A DNA stretch of 64,000 nucleotides from Lepus europaeus (taxonomy: Eukaryota; Chordata; Mammalia; Lagomorpha; Leporidae): positions 144,639,701 through 144,703,700 of the forward strand of contig NC_084827.1 in the NCBI RefSeq assembly GCF_033115175.1, given 5' to 3'. Positions within the stretch are counted from its first letter, which is position 1; every line of letters starts with the position of its first letter. A program made the position numbers and the translations under genes. Shown here piece after piece: positions 31,568 through 44,900 of the stretch. Under the pieces are notes generated by a model. It was not told the DNA's origin. It was given only the letters and a program-made list of their open reading frames with translations, and did not search any database.

Positions 31568-34176
31568 GTCCATCCTTACACTTAGGTTTAATAGATCAGT
31601 CTTTTTTTTTCTTTGTAAATTCCATGTTAATACCTAGTAGTACTGTGTGTTGTGCATTCAGGTGTCTTTAGCATGTAAGCATTAAATAATTGTTGCTTTC
31701 ATCTTTATAATTCCCAAACTGTAAACACCACAAAACTGTAATGTAGCTGAAACTACATTGACATTTCTATAAGCAGATCATTGCATGTTATGCTGTACAA
31801 AGTGTACCTTGTTTTATTATATACTGTGTATAGTGAAATAGTGTGTAGTCTTCCAGAACTACATTATGATCTTTGATCATCATTGTTTTCTTCCTGATGA
31901 CACAGTAGTATTTATGTACTACTAATACAGTAAATTGAAAAGTCACCCTTGGAAGTATAGTATAAAGAAAGGGAATGCTTTATAAAATAAAGACTGCAGA
32001 TTTTCATTTTGAATTTTAGAACTCAGCTGCCAGAACTAACCTATGGCATCATATGTAATTCTTAATATAGATATTAAAACTGTACTTTTAATTATGATTA
32101 CACAGTGTTAATTGATTTCCTGACATGGGTCAGTTTCTAAGGATAGGTCTCCTCTTGGATACTCTAATTAAATATGTGTTTAGAACTGATTGTAAGTTTT
32201 TAATTTGGTAGCATTATCCTAGAGGTATTTTTTAGTCTGTCCTGAGGTATTTTTTAGTTTGTTCTTAGAAAAAACCATTTACCAAGCACACCACTGTTTT
32301 CACATAGTATCATGGTGGTGGTGGAGGGAAATGCATGTGACCAAGAGGTTTGCGTAGTGACTGTTCTTCCAGCTTTTTTCCCATCATCAACACCTCCCAC
32401 CAGGGAATCTTTTTTTTTTTTTCCCCCTAATGGTACCCCTAGTGAATTTAATATCACAGATACATTGTTACAAAGAATAGGTCTGTTTGGTGCCCCATGG
32501 GGTGATACTGCCTGCACTGAGAATACATACTCCAATATGTCTTTTTAAAGGGGAGTGGAAGATCCTAGTGATATCCTTGTCTTTTATATCCATGGTATGA
32601 AGCAGTATTTTTGGTCATGATCATTAGAAAGTAGAGGACATTAGTTTTCTGCCAATCACTGCCTATCTTTGAACACTTAATGCTTTGTACTTTAGCCCGC
32701 CGTGGGCACCAGGCAAAGCATTTCCTATTGGCTTTGGAGGGCCTAACAGATTTTTACTTGATTATAAAATACCATTATTAAGTAGAATCATCTAGGTTCC
32801 TTCCAGTCTATAAAAGTTGGTGAAAATTCTGTAGATGGATGATTTAAAGGTGTGGGCATAATGCTGCTAGGTGATTGGAATGTTATTGATAAACATCTGC
32901 CATCACAGTCAAGTAGGCTTCTTGCAGGACCTGACACAACTACTATTTAGCTTTAACTGTTAAATAAATGCCAAAGGTCTAGTGTACGTTATTAGGCCAC
33001 CGAACTACCCTTGTAAACATTTTCCTCAGATGCTATTTACAGGTGCTGCCATGTAAAATAGGTTAATAAGCATTTCTGGGAGAATTCTAATAAACTGCCT
33101 TGCTATGATTTTTTTTTTTCATGTTCACTATTAGTCCTCTAATACCAGTATTATTCACCAGCCTGAAGCCTAAAGGATTAAAATACTAGAATTAAAAAGG
33201 TTTGCGCAGAATCTGGAAGATAAGCACTTTTGACTTACCAGTAATGACTTTGTAATCGGCTTTTGTCTAAGTACTTGAATAAGTATCTGAAACCAGTATG
33301 CGGCATAACTGTCTGAAACAAAGTCTGAAAGTTATCTGACTCCTGTTCAGTCTGCTTTGCACTCCCACCTCCGATTTAACAGTGGGCAGTTGGCAGCTAT
33401 ATCAAATCCAGTTCCTTTTCAAATTCGAATGCACTTATAATCCTTTTGTTTTTATCCTAGGATTATAGTGTGGATTCTTTACAAATGTATTCAAATGAAT
33501 CATTTCAGTAGCTTTTAATAGAACGTTAGTTTTTAAAAGCTCACTTGCTGAAGTGCCTAGAGGAGACGGGTGGAAACCGCTGAATCTTTGCCCTTCAGAC
33601 TATGTGGAGAGACGAGTGTCTTGTCCAGCCAAGTGTCTTGTCCAGCCGTGAGGTGATCAGAACGTTAGTGGTTGTGTAACGAACTTGGATGCAATGAAGT
33701 TATTAGCAGGAGCAGTCGGGCTGCACTGTTTTGGGGAATGAACAGTCAGTGGGACTGACTGGACATATTTGAGAAATAAAGGTAGGGCCTATCAATTCAT
33801 GCTAATATGCAAGAGACGGGATAGTTAACATTTTTAAAACATGTTTTTGGAAGCTGAAATCCTGAAGGCTATGCTTAAAAGCCGAGGTGACTGTATCTGT
33901 TGGACTGACTGAAGCCTCTTAAAAAAGATGCCCTGCATCCTGTAGCATTTGAAGAGTAAATCTTTCCCTATAAACACATCTCATTTCCATTCTGGTGAGG
34001 AGTAGTGGAGCCCAGTGTGGCAAACAGGTGAACAGAACACCGAATAGGTGGGAATGCAGGTAGCTCTTGGCACGCCAAACAAGTTCCAGTATAGCCATCC
34101 AAATCAGTAATGATGTTTCTGCATTATTTCTATCCTTAACTGTGAAACTTGCTGCTTGTCTGTACCCTTGAAGGTT

Positions 34177-34182
34177 AATAAA
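34177..34182 (+). terminator. BZW1: Distal BZW1 poly(A) signal AATAAA
   Basis: Canonical hexamer in GGTTAATAAAATTTC, the last AATAAA before the intergenic L1 and C-repeat sequence. Usage is inferred. Confidence 0.5.
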
Positions 34183-34205
34183 ATTTCATGAGACTCCTTG
34201 CCGAA

Positions 34206-35029
34206 GAAAAATGCAGTGGTTGGTTAGTTGCCTTTCCCAGTTTGCCCGTGTTTTCAATACGATTTTAAGTCTTGGGTGCGATCTTTTCCCTCCAGACTTG
34301 TGTAACATGCACTTAAAACGCTTACCTGTAGGTGTTCGGAAAATGCTCATTTTATTTTGTGTGATACTGACATTTACTCTCCAAAAAGTTTGTTCCTTTC
34401 AGCCCACACATCTAATGGGTCATGTTCTAACTTGGAAAGAACCTCCTTCCTACCATGATTCAGGCCACCAGCATCTTCCTGAGTCATTTCCTGATCTCTG
34501 GGTCCACCTTTCCATCCACGTCCATTTGTTGAAAGCTAGAACAGTCATTAAGTGAATGAACACATTTTTAATAGCTAAAAACCTAGAAGTGAACTCTGCA
34601 GTTTAACCTGTCTTTCCTTGTCACTCACCACTATGTGCCACAGTTTCTGTAATGTTTCTGAACTCAGCTCACCATGGAAGGTCAATCATTGGACAGAGGA
34701 AGCCTGCTGTATGCTGAACCAGTGGCCAGCATACTGTGCTGTGCTAGCTAGGTACAGTATTAACATCGGTCCACGGAGCAGTAAGTGGATGTACCATGGC
34801 CTCACCACTACTCCAACAACCCATTTGGGACAGCTGGGGGCTGGAAGTTGTTCCAGGAAACATGAGGTGACACATAGAAAGGGTTCTACTAACCTTGACC
34901 CTTGACTGTTGCACAAAGTATTTGGAGGTTTATGTGTTGGCTATCTAGTCAATTGTATATTGGCAGTAGATACTGATTATTTTGAAAGTGTTGCTGCTTC
35001 CAACAGGACAAGGCAGATTTGGTCTTTCA
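34206..35029. other. Convergent intergenic gap, no feature recognised
   Basis: Single-copy sequence between the BZW1 poly(A) region and an L1 fragment. Confidence 0.45.
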
Positions 35030-35665
35030 TACCGAAATCAACCAATAAATGCTGGTGAGGTTGTAGGGAAAAAGGCACCCTAATCCACTGTTGCTGGGAA
35101 TGTAAGCTGGTAAACCACTGTGAGTATATATCTACCTTATGACCCAGCACCCCATTACTGGGTATTTATCCAAATGAAATGAAATCAGCATATATTGCTG
35201 CTCAGTTCACAATAGCTAAGATATGGAATCAACCCAGATGTCCATCAGCTGTTGATAAATTATGGTATATGTACACTATGGAGTAATACTCAATTGTAAA
35301 AAAAAAATGAAATCCTGTCTTGCAACAAGATGGACACAACTGGAAACCATTATACTTAGTGAAATAAGCCAGTCCTTAAAAGACAAATGCCGTATGTTCT
35401 CCCTGATCTGTGGTAAGAGTACCTTGAAGGTATTTATAGGAGTGAAATTCTTTCATACTATTTGTTGAACTCTTCTTCCTGCACTAAGTAAAGTTAAATG
35501 AAAATAGACCCTCATAAAAATTAAGAATGGGAATAGGAGAGGGAGGTGTGAGAACGGTGGGAGCAGGGGCAGGGAGGAGGGTAGGGTGGAAAATAGCACT
35601 ACATTCCTGAACCTATATAGGAAATATATGAAATTTGTATACTTACATAAAATTTTTAAGTTCCC
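35030..35665 (+). repeat. L1 3'-end fragment
   Basis: AAATGCTGGTGAGGTTGTAG, GACCCAGCACCCCATTACTG, CAACCCAGATGTCCATCAGC, GTGAAATAAGCCAGTC and the following A-rich 3'UTR, 5'-truncated and with frame breaks. Confidence 0.85.
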
Positions 35666-35807
35666 AAATAATGGCTATCCTACCACTGACTAGCCACAAG
35701 CACTATGCACCATCACTCAACCCCAACTTCAATCTATTAGATACCATAACTTGTCCAGGAGCCCTGGGATTAAACTAGAGCTGCCTTCCTTGTTGCTGTG
35801 CATGTGT

Positions 35808-36103
35808 TCTGGGGCGTTATGGTATAGCAGGTAAGGCTGCTACCTGGAACACTGGCATCCCATATGGGCAGTAGTTTGTGTGCCCCCCCCCTCCACTTCC
35901 AATCCAGCTCCCTGCTATGGCCTGGGAAAAGCAGTGGAGGATGGCCCAGGTGCTTGGGCCCCTGCTATCTATATGGGAGGCCTGGAAGCAGCTCCTGGCT
36001 CCACCCTAGCCCAGCACCAGCTAATGGGGCCATCTGAGTAGTGAACCAGGGGATAGGTCTGTCTCCTCCAGATCTGTCCCTCACCCTGAACTCTTTTTAA
36101 AAA
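35808..36103 (+). repeat. C-repeat SINE
   Basis: TATGGTATAGCAGGTAAGGC head, GGAGGATGGCCCAGGTGC core, truncated tail. Confidence 0.8.
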
Positions 36104-36640
36104 GAAAAATATTTTACCTATTTTGTTGTGTCAGTCCAGTGTGTGACTGGCTAAGCAGGTGCTTCAGAACTGAAGGTTCTACATACAACCCTGACTTCGG
36201 GACCAAATACAGTGCCAGGGATGTGGAAGATAATTGTGTTCATCCCCTTGTGTCAAGTTCCTTTTTTCCTCAGTTAAACCAGTCACCACCCTAGAGGAAG
36301 CAGTGACAAGATAAACTTGAGGCCTGAGTGGACTGTAGTTAGACATTGCTAGTGTCTTCCCTCAGCCTCTAGGCCGTAACCATCTCAGGGGGTTCTGCAC
36401 CCAGCAAAGCATACCTTTTTGCCTGAGGGCTTTGACAACTCTGCCTGAATGCATAATTCCTAAGTGCCAGAGATCAACACGCCCCCTGGTATTCAGAGCA
36501 GCCTGAAATCAGTTACAATAGTTGTATAAATCTCTGGTCCCTGCATTGGAATAACTAAGATACATACTCTTCCTTGCTTTCCAGAATCTCCCAGTGTTAA
36601 CTCTGGTTACAAGATAAACTTAGGCATGTTAAGTTCTTTT
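36104..36640. other. Intergenic single-copy sequence
   Basis: No gene or repeat family recognised. Confidence 0.4.
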
Positions 36641-36873
36641 ACAGAGAACCATCTTCCATTTGCTGCTTCCCTCTCCAAATTTGGCTTGGGCCAAATCAGG
36701 CCCCCAGACCTCCATCATTATATCCCACATGGGTGGCAAGAGCCCAAGCAGTTGGGCCATCTTATGCTCTCCCAGGCACATTAGCAGAGAGCCAGATCAG
36801 AAGTGGAGCAGCTGGACTCCACCTGGTACTCCAGTATAGATGCTGGCACCAACAGCAGCTTGATGTGTGTGTC
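36641..36873 (-). repeat. C-repeat SINE, partial
   Basis: ACCATCTTCCATTTGCTGC through GATCAGAAGTGGAGCAGC. Confidence 0.7.
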
Positions 36874-36877
36874 AGGG

Positions 36878-37148
36878 GAGGTAGTGCTGTTAGCATAGCA
36901 GGTAAAGCCACCACTGCATCCCACATGGGCACTGGTTCGAGTCCTGGCTGCTCTATTTCCGATCTAGCTCTCTGCTATGGCCTGGGAAAAGCAGTAGAAA
37001 ATGTCCCAAGTCCTTGGACCCCTGCACCTCTGAGGGAGACCTGATCTGTGATTGGCCCAGCTCCAGCTGTTGTGGCCACTTGAGGAATGAACCAGCAGAT
37101 GAAAGACCTCTCTTTGCAAGTCTGCCTTTCAAATAAATCTCTAAAAAA
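36878..37148 (+). repeat. C-repeat SINE
   Basis: GGTAGTGCTGTTAGCATAGC head, TGCCTTTCAAATAAATC tail. Confidence 0.82.
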
Positions 37149-37149
37149 T

Positions 37150-37431
37150 TTTTTTTTAATTTTTGACAGGCAGAGTGGACAGTGAGAGAGACAGAGAGAT
37201 AGATCTTCCTTTTACCATTGGTTCACCCTCCAGTGTCCTGATCTGAAGCCAGGAGCCAGGTGCTTCTCCTGGTCTCCCATGCGGGTACAGGGCCCAAGGA
37301 CTTGAGCCATCCTCCACTGCACTCCCGGGCCACAGCAGAGAGCTGGCCTGGAAGAGGGGCAACCAGGACAGAACCCGGTGTGCCGGCGCCGCAAGGCGGA
37401 GGATTAGCCTAGTGAGCCGCGGCGCCGGCCC
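37150..37431 (-). repeat. Young-type C-repeat SINE
   Basis: TTTTTGACAGGCAGAGTGG to GCCGCGGCGCCGGCCC, back to back with the tail of the previous copy. Part of the middle (the GCGCTGATCCG side) is deleted. Confidence 0.88.
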
Positions 37432-37456
37432 TATAAAATTTTTTAAAAAGAGAAGC

Positions 37457-37733
37457 TTGGGGCTGGCACTGTGGTGCCTGTGGCACCAATTTCCCATATG
37501 GGAACCTGGGTGCACCACTTCCAATCCAGCTCTCTGCTAACATGCCTGAGGAGGCAGTGGAAGATGGCCTAAGTGTTTGGACCCCCGCATCTACATGGGA
37601 GACCTGGAGGAAGCTCCCTACCCCACAGGCTTCAGATTAGTCCAGCTGTGGCCATTGCAGCCATTTGAGGAGTGAATCAGATAAGACTTCGATCTCTCCA
37701 ACTCTCTCAAAACAAATCTCTGAAGAAAAAAAC
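37457..37733 (+). repeat. C-repeat SINE
   Basis: GGGGCTGGCACTGTGGTGCC head; diverged tail. A minus-strand head scrap (CACAATGCTGGCCCC) follows at 37757-37771. Confidence 0.75.
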
Positions 37734-37924
37734 CCAGTAGCTTAACCAGCTACATCACAATGCTGGCCCCCGTTTTCTTGTCTAAACTTTGTATCTGTTT
37801 ATCTGATCTCACTACATTTAACTTAAAGATACTTACAATCCTTAAAGATCCTGTCCTGATCCTTACAATCTCTAAATAAGGCAAGTATTTCCAAAGGCTC
37901 AAAGAAACCAAGAAATCTACATAT

Positions 37925-38513
37925 TTTTTTTAAAAAAGATTTATTTATTTTATAGAGAGTTTGAGGGAGAGGGTTATCAGCCAGGAGCCACATCTAGTCT
38001 CCCAAGTAGGTACGGGGTCCTAAGCGCATGGGCCATCTTACATAAGCAGGGAGCTGGATTGGAAGTGCAATAGCCGGATATCTTGAGCTGGTGCCCAATG
38101 GGATGCCAGTGTTGCAGGCAGAGGCATAACCTGCTATACTACAACCTTGGCCTAATCATAACTTTTCTCTGAAACCTTAGTCCTACTATATTCTCAATCT
38201 TTTTAAAAAAAGATCCATCCACTGGTTCAGTCCCCAAATGGCAGCTAGGGCAGGGCCAGGCCAAAGCCTGGAGCTTGTTCCAGGTCATCCAAGTGGGTGC
38301 ATGCTGCCATCAGAGCACACAAGAACTATGCCGGTACAGGATGCTGGCATCACAGGTGGTGGCTTATCTAACCTGTCATGCCACAGCACTGGCCCCTGAT
38401 TTATTCTTCTGACCTTTGTTTAAAAGTGGAGCAGCTGGGACTCGAATTGGAGCCCATCTGGGATTCCAGTTTTGTAAGTGGCAGCTTGATCTGCTATGCA
38501 ACACCAGCCTGTT
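37925..38513 (-). repeat. Three eroded C-repeat pieces downstream of CLK1
   Basis: Minus-strand pieces at about 37925-38153, 38200-38396 and 38425-38513, each recognisable from CAGCACTGGCCCC or GTGGAGCAGCTGGGACTC motifs. Confidence 0.7.
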
Positions 38514-38574
38514 TGGTTAAGGTGACAGAAGTAGGAAGAAAACTGGTACTGAAAACAAATTGTACAGATTCATA

Positions 38575-38803
38575 TAAATTTCATAAGCCCAAAGTTTATT
38601 CGGAATAAACCATTTTATAATTACTGAAAATGATGTTTATTACTTTAGCTATGTACTTATTAACAAATCAATTTAACCAAACAAAATAAACATGGCAATA
38701 CAAAAATTTAGGAAATTTACAAAGCTGTACAAAATAACTTAGTATTTAAAAAGTAGACTGATACAGTCTATAAAATCTCTTCAAGAGAGCTATACAATAC
38801 AAT
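38575..38803 (-). other. CLK1: CLK1 3'UTR with two poly(A) signals
   Basis: AT-rich sequence after the stop. Minus-strand AATAAA occurs at 38641-38636 and again at 38600-38595, about 165 and 205 bases after the stop codon, so a short 3'UTR ends near 38.57-38.62 kb. Degenerate C-repeats begin just beyond. Confidence 0.7.
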
Positions 38804-38947
38804 CTATATAGTTTTTTTAAGTGGATAAAAGAAAGGATGCTTTAAGGCTTCCTTGAGAGTGATTCTTTTGGCTGGATCATATTCCAACATTTTCTGAATG
38901 AGGTCGAAGAGAAGCTCATGTTCAGCATCCTGGGAAAGCATAAATTC
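38804..38947 (-). CDS. CLK1: CLK1 exon 13, terminal coding part (residues 438-484)
   Basis: Acceptor TCCTTTCAG; it encodes [18 protein letters not shown] through [14 protein letters not shown] and TAG at 38806-38804. The C-terminal helices of the kinase fold are complete. Confidence 0.97.
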   Translation of the reverse strand, partial: EFMLSQDAEHELLFDLIQKMLEYDPAKRITLKEALKHPFFYPLKKTI

Positions 38948-41900
38948 CTGAAAGGAAAACAGGAATGTGTTCAAAAGCCTTTTCTGCTTCCATTTACTGT
39001 GCTTTATTTCTCCCTCATAAAAACAGAGGGGAAACTCAACATTACAATTTCCAAGGCTTACCTTCAAAGGTTTACACCGCCTGGAAACGTATCTGCCGGC
39101 AGAGCTGTGCTCATCCCAGTCTAACCGATCATGATGGAAATATTTACGTTTCCTAAAAGTAAAATAAATATCCATTCTTGTTTATAACACAGACAACTTA
39201 AAAAAATATAGCCAAGGTTTTTGGTCAAATCAAGTATTGCATTTTTCTAGATCATTAAAAGGTAGCCAGCCATGGAATGGAAGTCCTCCCCTTCCCAACA
39301 GGGTAATCTGTGCAACTGAAAAGGTGTTAATTTGACTTCATTGTTTTAGACCATTGGAAGCAGTACTAAAGGAGGACACTAACTCATCACATACCTGGTT
39401 TTCTGTATCATGTGTTTGGGCAGAGGTCCAAGAATCCTTTCCATCATTGCTAGGTGCTCCTTACTATCATGTGTCTGAAATAAGCAAAAGAAAACAACTC
39501 ATTAACTATGTCATCTTAAACACTGTGTTTTGTTCCTTTTTATTTAAAAGACCTGCTAATTTTCCAGTCCATATGATTAGAAGTCACAAAGAAGGTTACC
39601 ATAAAGGCATACTTTGCAAATTACAGCTGACAGCAAAACCATTAAGGTTTGCAGAACAAGCTTACCTGCGTGATCTCCCTAAATGGACTGGAATAAGCTT
39701 GTATACCATACTTTAAGATGTTAAAAGGCCACATAAATGTATCTACTTTTTGAGTTAAATAAATTCCCATGAACAAGGACTTATCTTGTGCAAAGCCATT
39801 TCACCCAGATGAGTCACTTACTGGAAATACTGTAAACCCCAGATAGTACTCAATGAGGATACAGCCTATACTCCAGACATCACATGGTTGGGACCAGCCT
39901 AGAGCTGCAAAACAAAACATTAGGAAAAGAATTTCAAAATGTCCTAAAGGTGTTGCAAAGTTCGTGAAACAGTCAAGTATTCATATATATGTGTGTGTAT
40001 ATATGTATGTATATAAATACATGTCTATAAAGGGTAGGGCTTTAAAAACTTTAACTGGTCAAAGTCTCAACTCTGACGTAACTAATTAGTCCCATATTTG
40101 GGACTAGCAATTTGGAGAGTATTTCCTTCCTAAGATTCAATGATCCAGCTCCCTGCTAATGCACCGGAAAGCAGCAGAGTACCTGGACCTGTGTTGAGAC
40201 CCCTCAAAGAAGCTCCTGGCTTCAGACTAGCCCAGCTCTGGCTGTTGCAGCACACTGTAGAGTGAACCAGCAGACAGAAACTCTCTCCCCTTCTCTGCAC
40301 TTCAAATAAATCCGATATATGTGAAACAGTACGGTTTGTTATTTCATGTTCCAAAGTCTTCTCTGCATTATTTTTGCTGGCGCTTGATTTAATCTCATGG
40401 TTTTTTGCATCCTGATCCTAGAAGCAATAGGCTATACTGTATATATACCCGCCCCACACACCATAGTGTGCTGACCCCTCGGTTTGTGTATGTACACCGT
40501 CTGGCACAACAAAATCACCTTGTAACACATTTCTCAGCACATAGCCCAGTCATTAAGTGCTGAGTGACTATTCCAGAACAGGTAAGCCACTTGCTCAGTC
40601 TCCAACTGTTAAGTTGAACAACTGTGAGCTTAAAAAATGTTACTGATATTGATCCTTTAAAGAAAAAAAGTAAAACAAAATCCTACACAGTAAGACCCAG
40701 AATTATAAACTGTCAGCTTCAATAAAGAAATAATTTCTCAAAGCACAATACAAACCTAAAATAACTTCAGGTGCTCTGTAGTGTCTTGTAGATACCAACG
40801 TACTGTGATGTTCATCATCATATGTCGCACTTCCAAAGTCTACAACTTTAATGTCTGCATTTATTAAAGTTCGCTCGTCACGTTTCTGAAAAATTGTAAA
40901 TGATGGTTTACAAAGGCATAAAATATTTTTTTCAAACAATGAAGAAAATATATTGAAGACTTACCATTTTGGGATTATATGCCTCTGTGTAGTCAGACTG
41001 TACAAATAAGATGTTCTCAGGCTTTAAGTCTGTGTGAGTCAACTTATTACTGTGTAAAACTGAGAATGAAACAGAAAATGTTGATGCAACCTGAAAAATC
41101 AAAACCAAGCCAAACCCAAAACCCTACAACAAAATCCCTCTGATGCCCACAGAAATGGTCATCAACATTCCAAGCCAGCTAAAAAATCACCAGGGACTAA
41201 AGTGCACTACCCTCCTTAAAGAGTATACTGACAGGATATTAGGACACTGAGATCTTCCATTCCTTAATTTTTACCCAAGTTTCTAGGTTAATATTTTTTA
41301 GATGTAGTGATTTTATTAAATGCTGGATAATACACTATATATTGAATGAAATGATCAATAGCTTGTACAACTATTATCTATTCTTTCGCCTTATTTGTAA
41401 TTGATATATTTACCATGTATATTTTTTGATATATATAAATCATAGGATGGCTAAATCAAGGGGTTTTCTCATGCATTCTCTCATTCTTTGGAGGTGTGTG
41501 TGGTTAGAACACTTAAAATCTACTCTAAGTATGCAACACAGTAACTACAGTCACCACAACATATAACTGATCTCTTGAACTTATTCCTAAGTGAAATTTC
41601 CTGTTCTTTGACCAACATATTCCCATCCCTCCACCACCCAATTCATACATACTCCAAGTCCTATATCAAACCTTATTTTTTAAAGATCCAATCATTCTGG
41701 CACTAAAACCTCAGAATCAAGTTTCTGGAACACAACTTACAATTCACAGACTTGCATATCTGATATGCCATCTTCCTGATATGATCCAGTCGAAATGGTA
41801 GAAAACCATTTTCCTTAATGAAGTCGTAAGTACTAAGTCCCAGTAATTCAAACACAATGCAAATGTGACCATGATGCTCAAACCACTCCAACATTTGCAC

Positions 41901-44900
41901 ACAGCGGCTATAAACAAATAAAAAATGCCTTGAGTACAGCTTCTCACAGCTGAAACCTGCCTGAGGGCACTGTCCAAGTTCTAGTTAGATACTTACAAAG
42001 TACTATTGGGATCTGTTGTGTTTAAGTGTTCCAGAACTTGTATTTCTGAGCGAGCAGCTTCACAATATCTATCCACATTTTTAACTATTTTCACTGCTAC
42101 ATGTCTACCTCCCCTGTTAAGAGAAAATAAATCTAAAGTTAAAAAAAAAAATGAAGCTGTCCAATTCCAGTTTTCTGTCACTCTCTTCAAAATGTACTAA
42201 TGCTTATACTCTGAACTGTATTTGTCTCTTGAATACTGGCTTAGCGTCCGGCTGACTGGTTACACCTGTAAGTAGTTGCAATTCCGAGTAAGCCGCCCCG
42301 TGCACTGTGGAATCGGTATGCACACAGGCTGACCACCACCAAATGCTTCCCTCAGGCACCACTCGCACCAGTTTTGCGATTTCCTCAGTTTGTATGCCAT
42401 CTAACACCTGAATGTAGAGACCAATTTCTTCCTGCAGTTTGTTACTGCTAAATATCTCAAAAATCACCTTTAACAGGTTTAAAAACAAAAGTCAGGACAC
42501 AGTGGAAGCATAGGGAAGACTTCTAACTCTCAGAATTTCACAAACAATAGGAAATTTCCTCAAATAACTCATTTGGAAAAGCTTATTCAGAAGGGGGGAA
42601 ACAAAATCTAACAAGGAATAGAAAAGGTAAAGGAAAGCATTTTTTTAACCTATCTTGAGAACTTCAATCAGTAGTTACTGAAATGGATGTAAGAAAATTA
42701 AATTTGTGACACCATTTATAAGCTATTTGCCCTGGCTGTGTTATGATAGGATCAGGGCACTCTAAAAATTCAGGATCCTAGGTACAACCCCCAGAAAAGG
42801 GATCTTAATGTAAAATCAAGGCTGAAAACAGATACAGCTGGTGAAAAAGGATGGCCACAATTGTGCCCAGTGGGACAACAAAATATTCTTAAAAACAAAA
42901 ACCATGTTCTCAGACTAAGAATGGAATGAAGCTACACATGCTATTAACTGTTAAAAAAAAAAAAAAAAAGGATAAATATTTTTAACTGGGAGCTTTTCTT
43001 TTTTTTTTGACAGGCAGAGTGGACAGAGAGAGAGAGACAGAGAGAAAGGTCTTCCTTTTCACCACTGGTTCACCCTCCAATGGCCGCTGCGTTGTGGCCG
43101 GCGCACTGCGCAAATCCGAAGCCAGGAGCCAGGTGCTTCCTCCTGGTCTCCCATGGGGTGCAGGGCCCAAGGACTTGGGCCATCCTCCACTGCCTTCCCG
43201 GGCCATAGCAGAGAGCTGGCCTGGAAGAGGGGCAACCGGGACAGAATCCTGTGCCCCAACCAGAACTAGAACCCGGTGTGCCGGCGCTAGCCTATTGAGA
43301 AGTGGTGCCGGCAAAAAAAAAAAAAAAATTTCTCACACTAACAATGGAATGAAGCTACACATGCTATTAACTGTTCAAAAAAAAAGAAAAAAAAAAAGGA
43401 TAAATATTTTTAACTGGGAGTTTCTTATATTCAAGTCAAAACTTCTAAAAGTATACAAAGATAAGGCTAGCTGATCTGTGGAATGAACCAGTGTACAGGA
43501 TCTGTCTGTGCCTCTAAAATAAATACATTTTTAAAAATTATTAAATAAAGGTCAACACTCAAGTGTAATCTCAGCAGAGATAACTTACGCTTTATGATCA
43601 ATGCACTCCACGACTTTTCCAAAAGCTCCTTCACCTAAAGTATCAACAATTTCATCTAAAAGAGAAAGGAATCTCAGTCATACTGAGAAGTGGCAATGAT
43701 GTACTTATAATTAATGCTATCAATGCAGATTATTCTAGTTGATGCTAAATATTTCCTTATTACTAGATATTTACTTTATTGATCAACACCATCAATAAAC
43801 ATATTAATAACTACTTTAGGTCTAATTTCATTCTTAGACTAATTTCATTAACTTGATTTACTGTTCTGGAAGTTCTGTTACAAACATTAAATTTCTAAAG
43901 AAAGCAAAAATGCAATCCCCCCCCACCAAAAGAAATGGAAAAACAAAACAGAACAAAACAAAACAAAACAAAAAAGAGAGAGAAAGAAAAAGATTTCCAA
44001 ATCCCTGAAAACTTAATCTATATAAAGATTATGTTATCTGAAAAGTTAATAAGTGTTGAAAAATATTCTATACATCTTGCACTTAGTACGTCTCCACTCT
44101 GACAGATCAGGTGACCCTCCTCATCATCCTCTACACTCCTGGTTCTTTTCCTTCGGTGACTCTTCTGGAAACGTCAAGTGGGCGGCACCAAGATCATCCA
44201 GCCAATCAATATACCCGAGTGAATTCAGGGCAGAATACGAAATTCATTCAGCGGGGAGATATTCAGGCATTCAGATACACGCCAGGCCACAAACGGTTGG
44301 CAGGAGCAATTTCAAATTCAGTCCCCAGAAATTCACAGGGCACATAGTTTATGTTAACAGGAGAAAAACATGGCAAGGAACAGATTTTCAGATAAGATAC
44401 TCAAAGTGGCAAGGCAACAAAACATAATACAATTGTTTTTCTTTAAAAAAATGCTTAGTTGTAGCACTCTCTGAAACATAATTTTAAGTTTCTAGTGTCC
44501 TAATTTCATGTTGCAAAATTGTAGGATGTAACTATTTACTTGTCAAAATAGACTGTGGCCAAATTTTCTAGCTCATCTAAGAAAACAAATATTAAAACAG
44601 TAAACAAAATTAAAGTCCTAATTTTGGGGAGAAAAAGACTTGGCATACAAGATAATACTATGGCATTTAAAATGTCATCTTAGCTGATCTCCAAATTAAC
44701 ACTTAACTCATAAATTTCATTTATGCTGTTTTCTTACTGAAAAGGATTAGATAACATGCTTTATTTAATTACAAAGAGGCATGCCTAATCCTCAATCTTA
44801 CAAAAATAAAATGCCTACTATTTTTACACTGGAGCTTATTAAAACAAATCAATTTCTTCAAGTACTTTCAATAACCTCCACAATTTCAATGGAATGACAA

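Larger units (their letters stand above)
29958..34205 (+). other. BZW1: BZW1 3'UTR, with alternative poly(A) sites
   Basis: About 4.2 kb of unbroken AT-rich sequence follows the stop, with no C-repeat inside, in sharp contrast to both flanks. AATAAA occurs at 31381, 31562, 31986, 32963, 33089, 33775 and 34177. The last is followed by a strong repeat return downstream, so the longest form probably ends near 34200. Which sites are used cannot be told from the sequence. Confidence 0.7.

Noticed and set aside
44053-44427. Plus-strand 124-codon open frame over CLK1 exon 4
   Set aside because: Antisense shadow of a conserved exon and its flank; no independent coding evidence.
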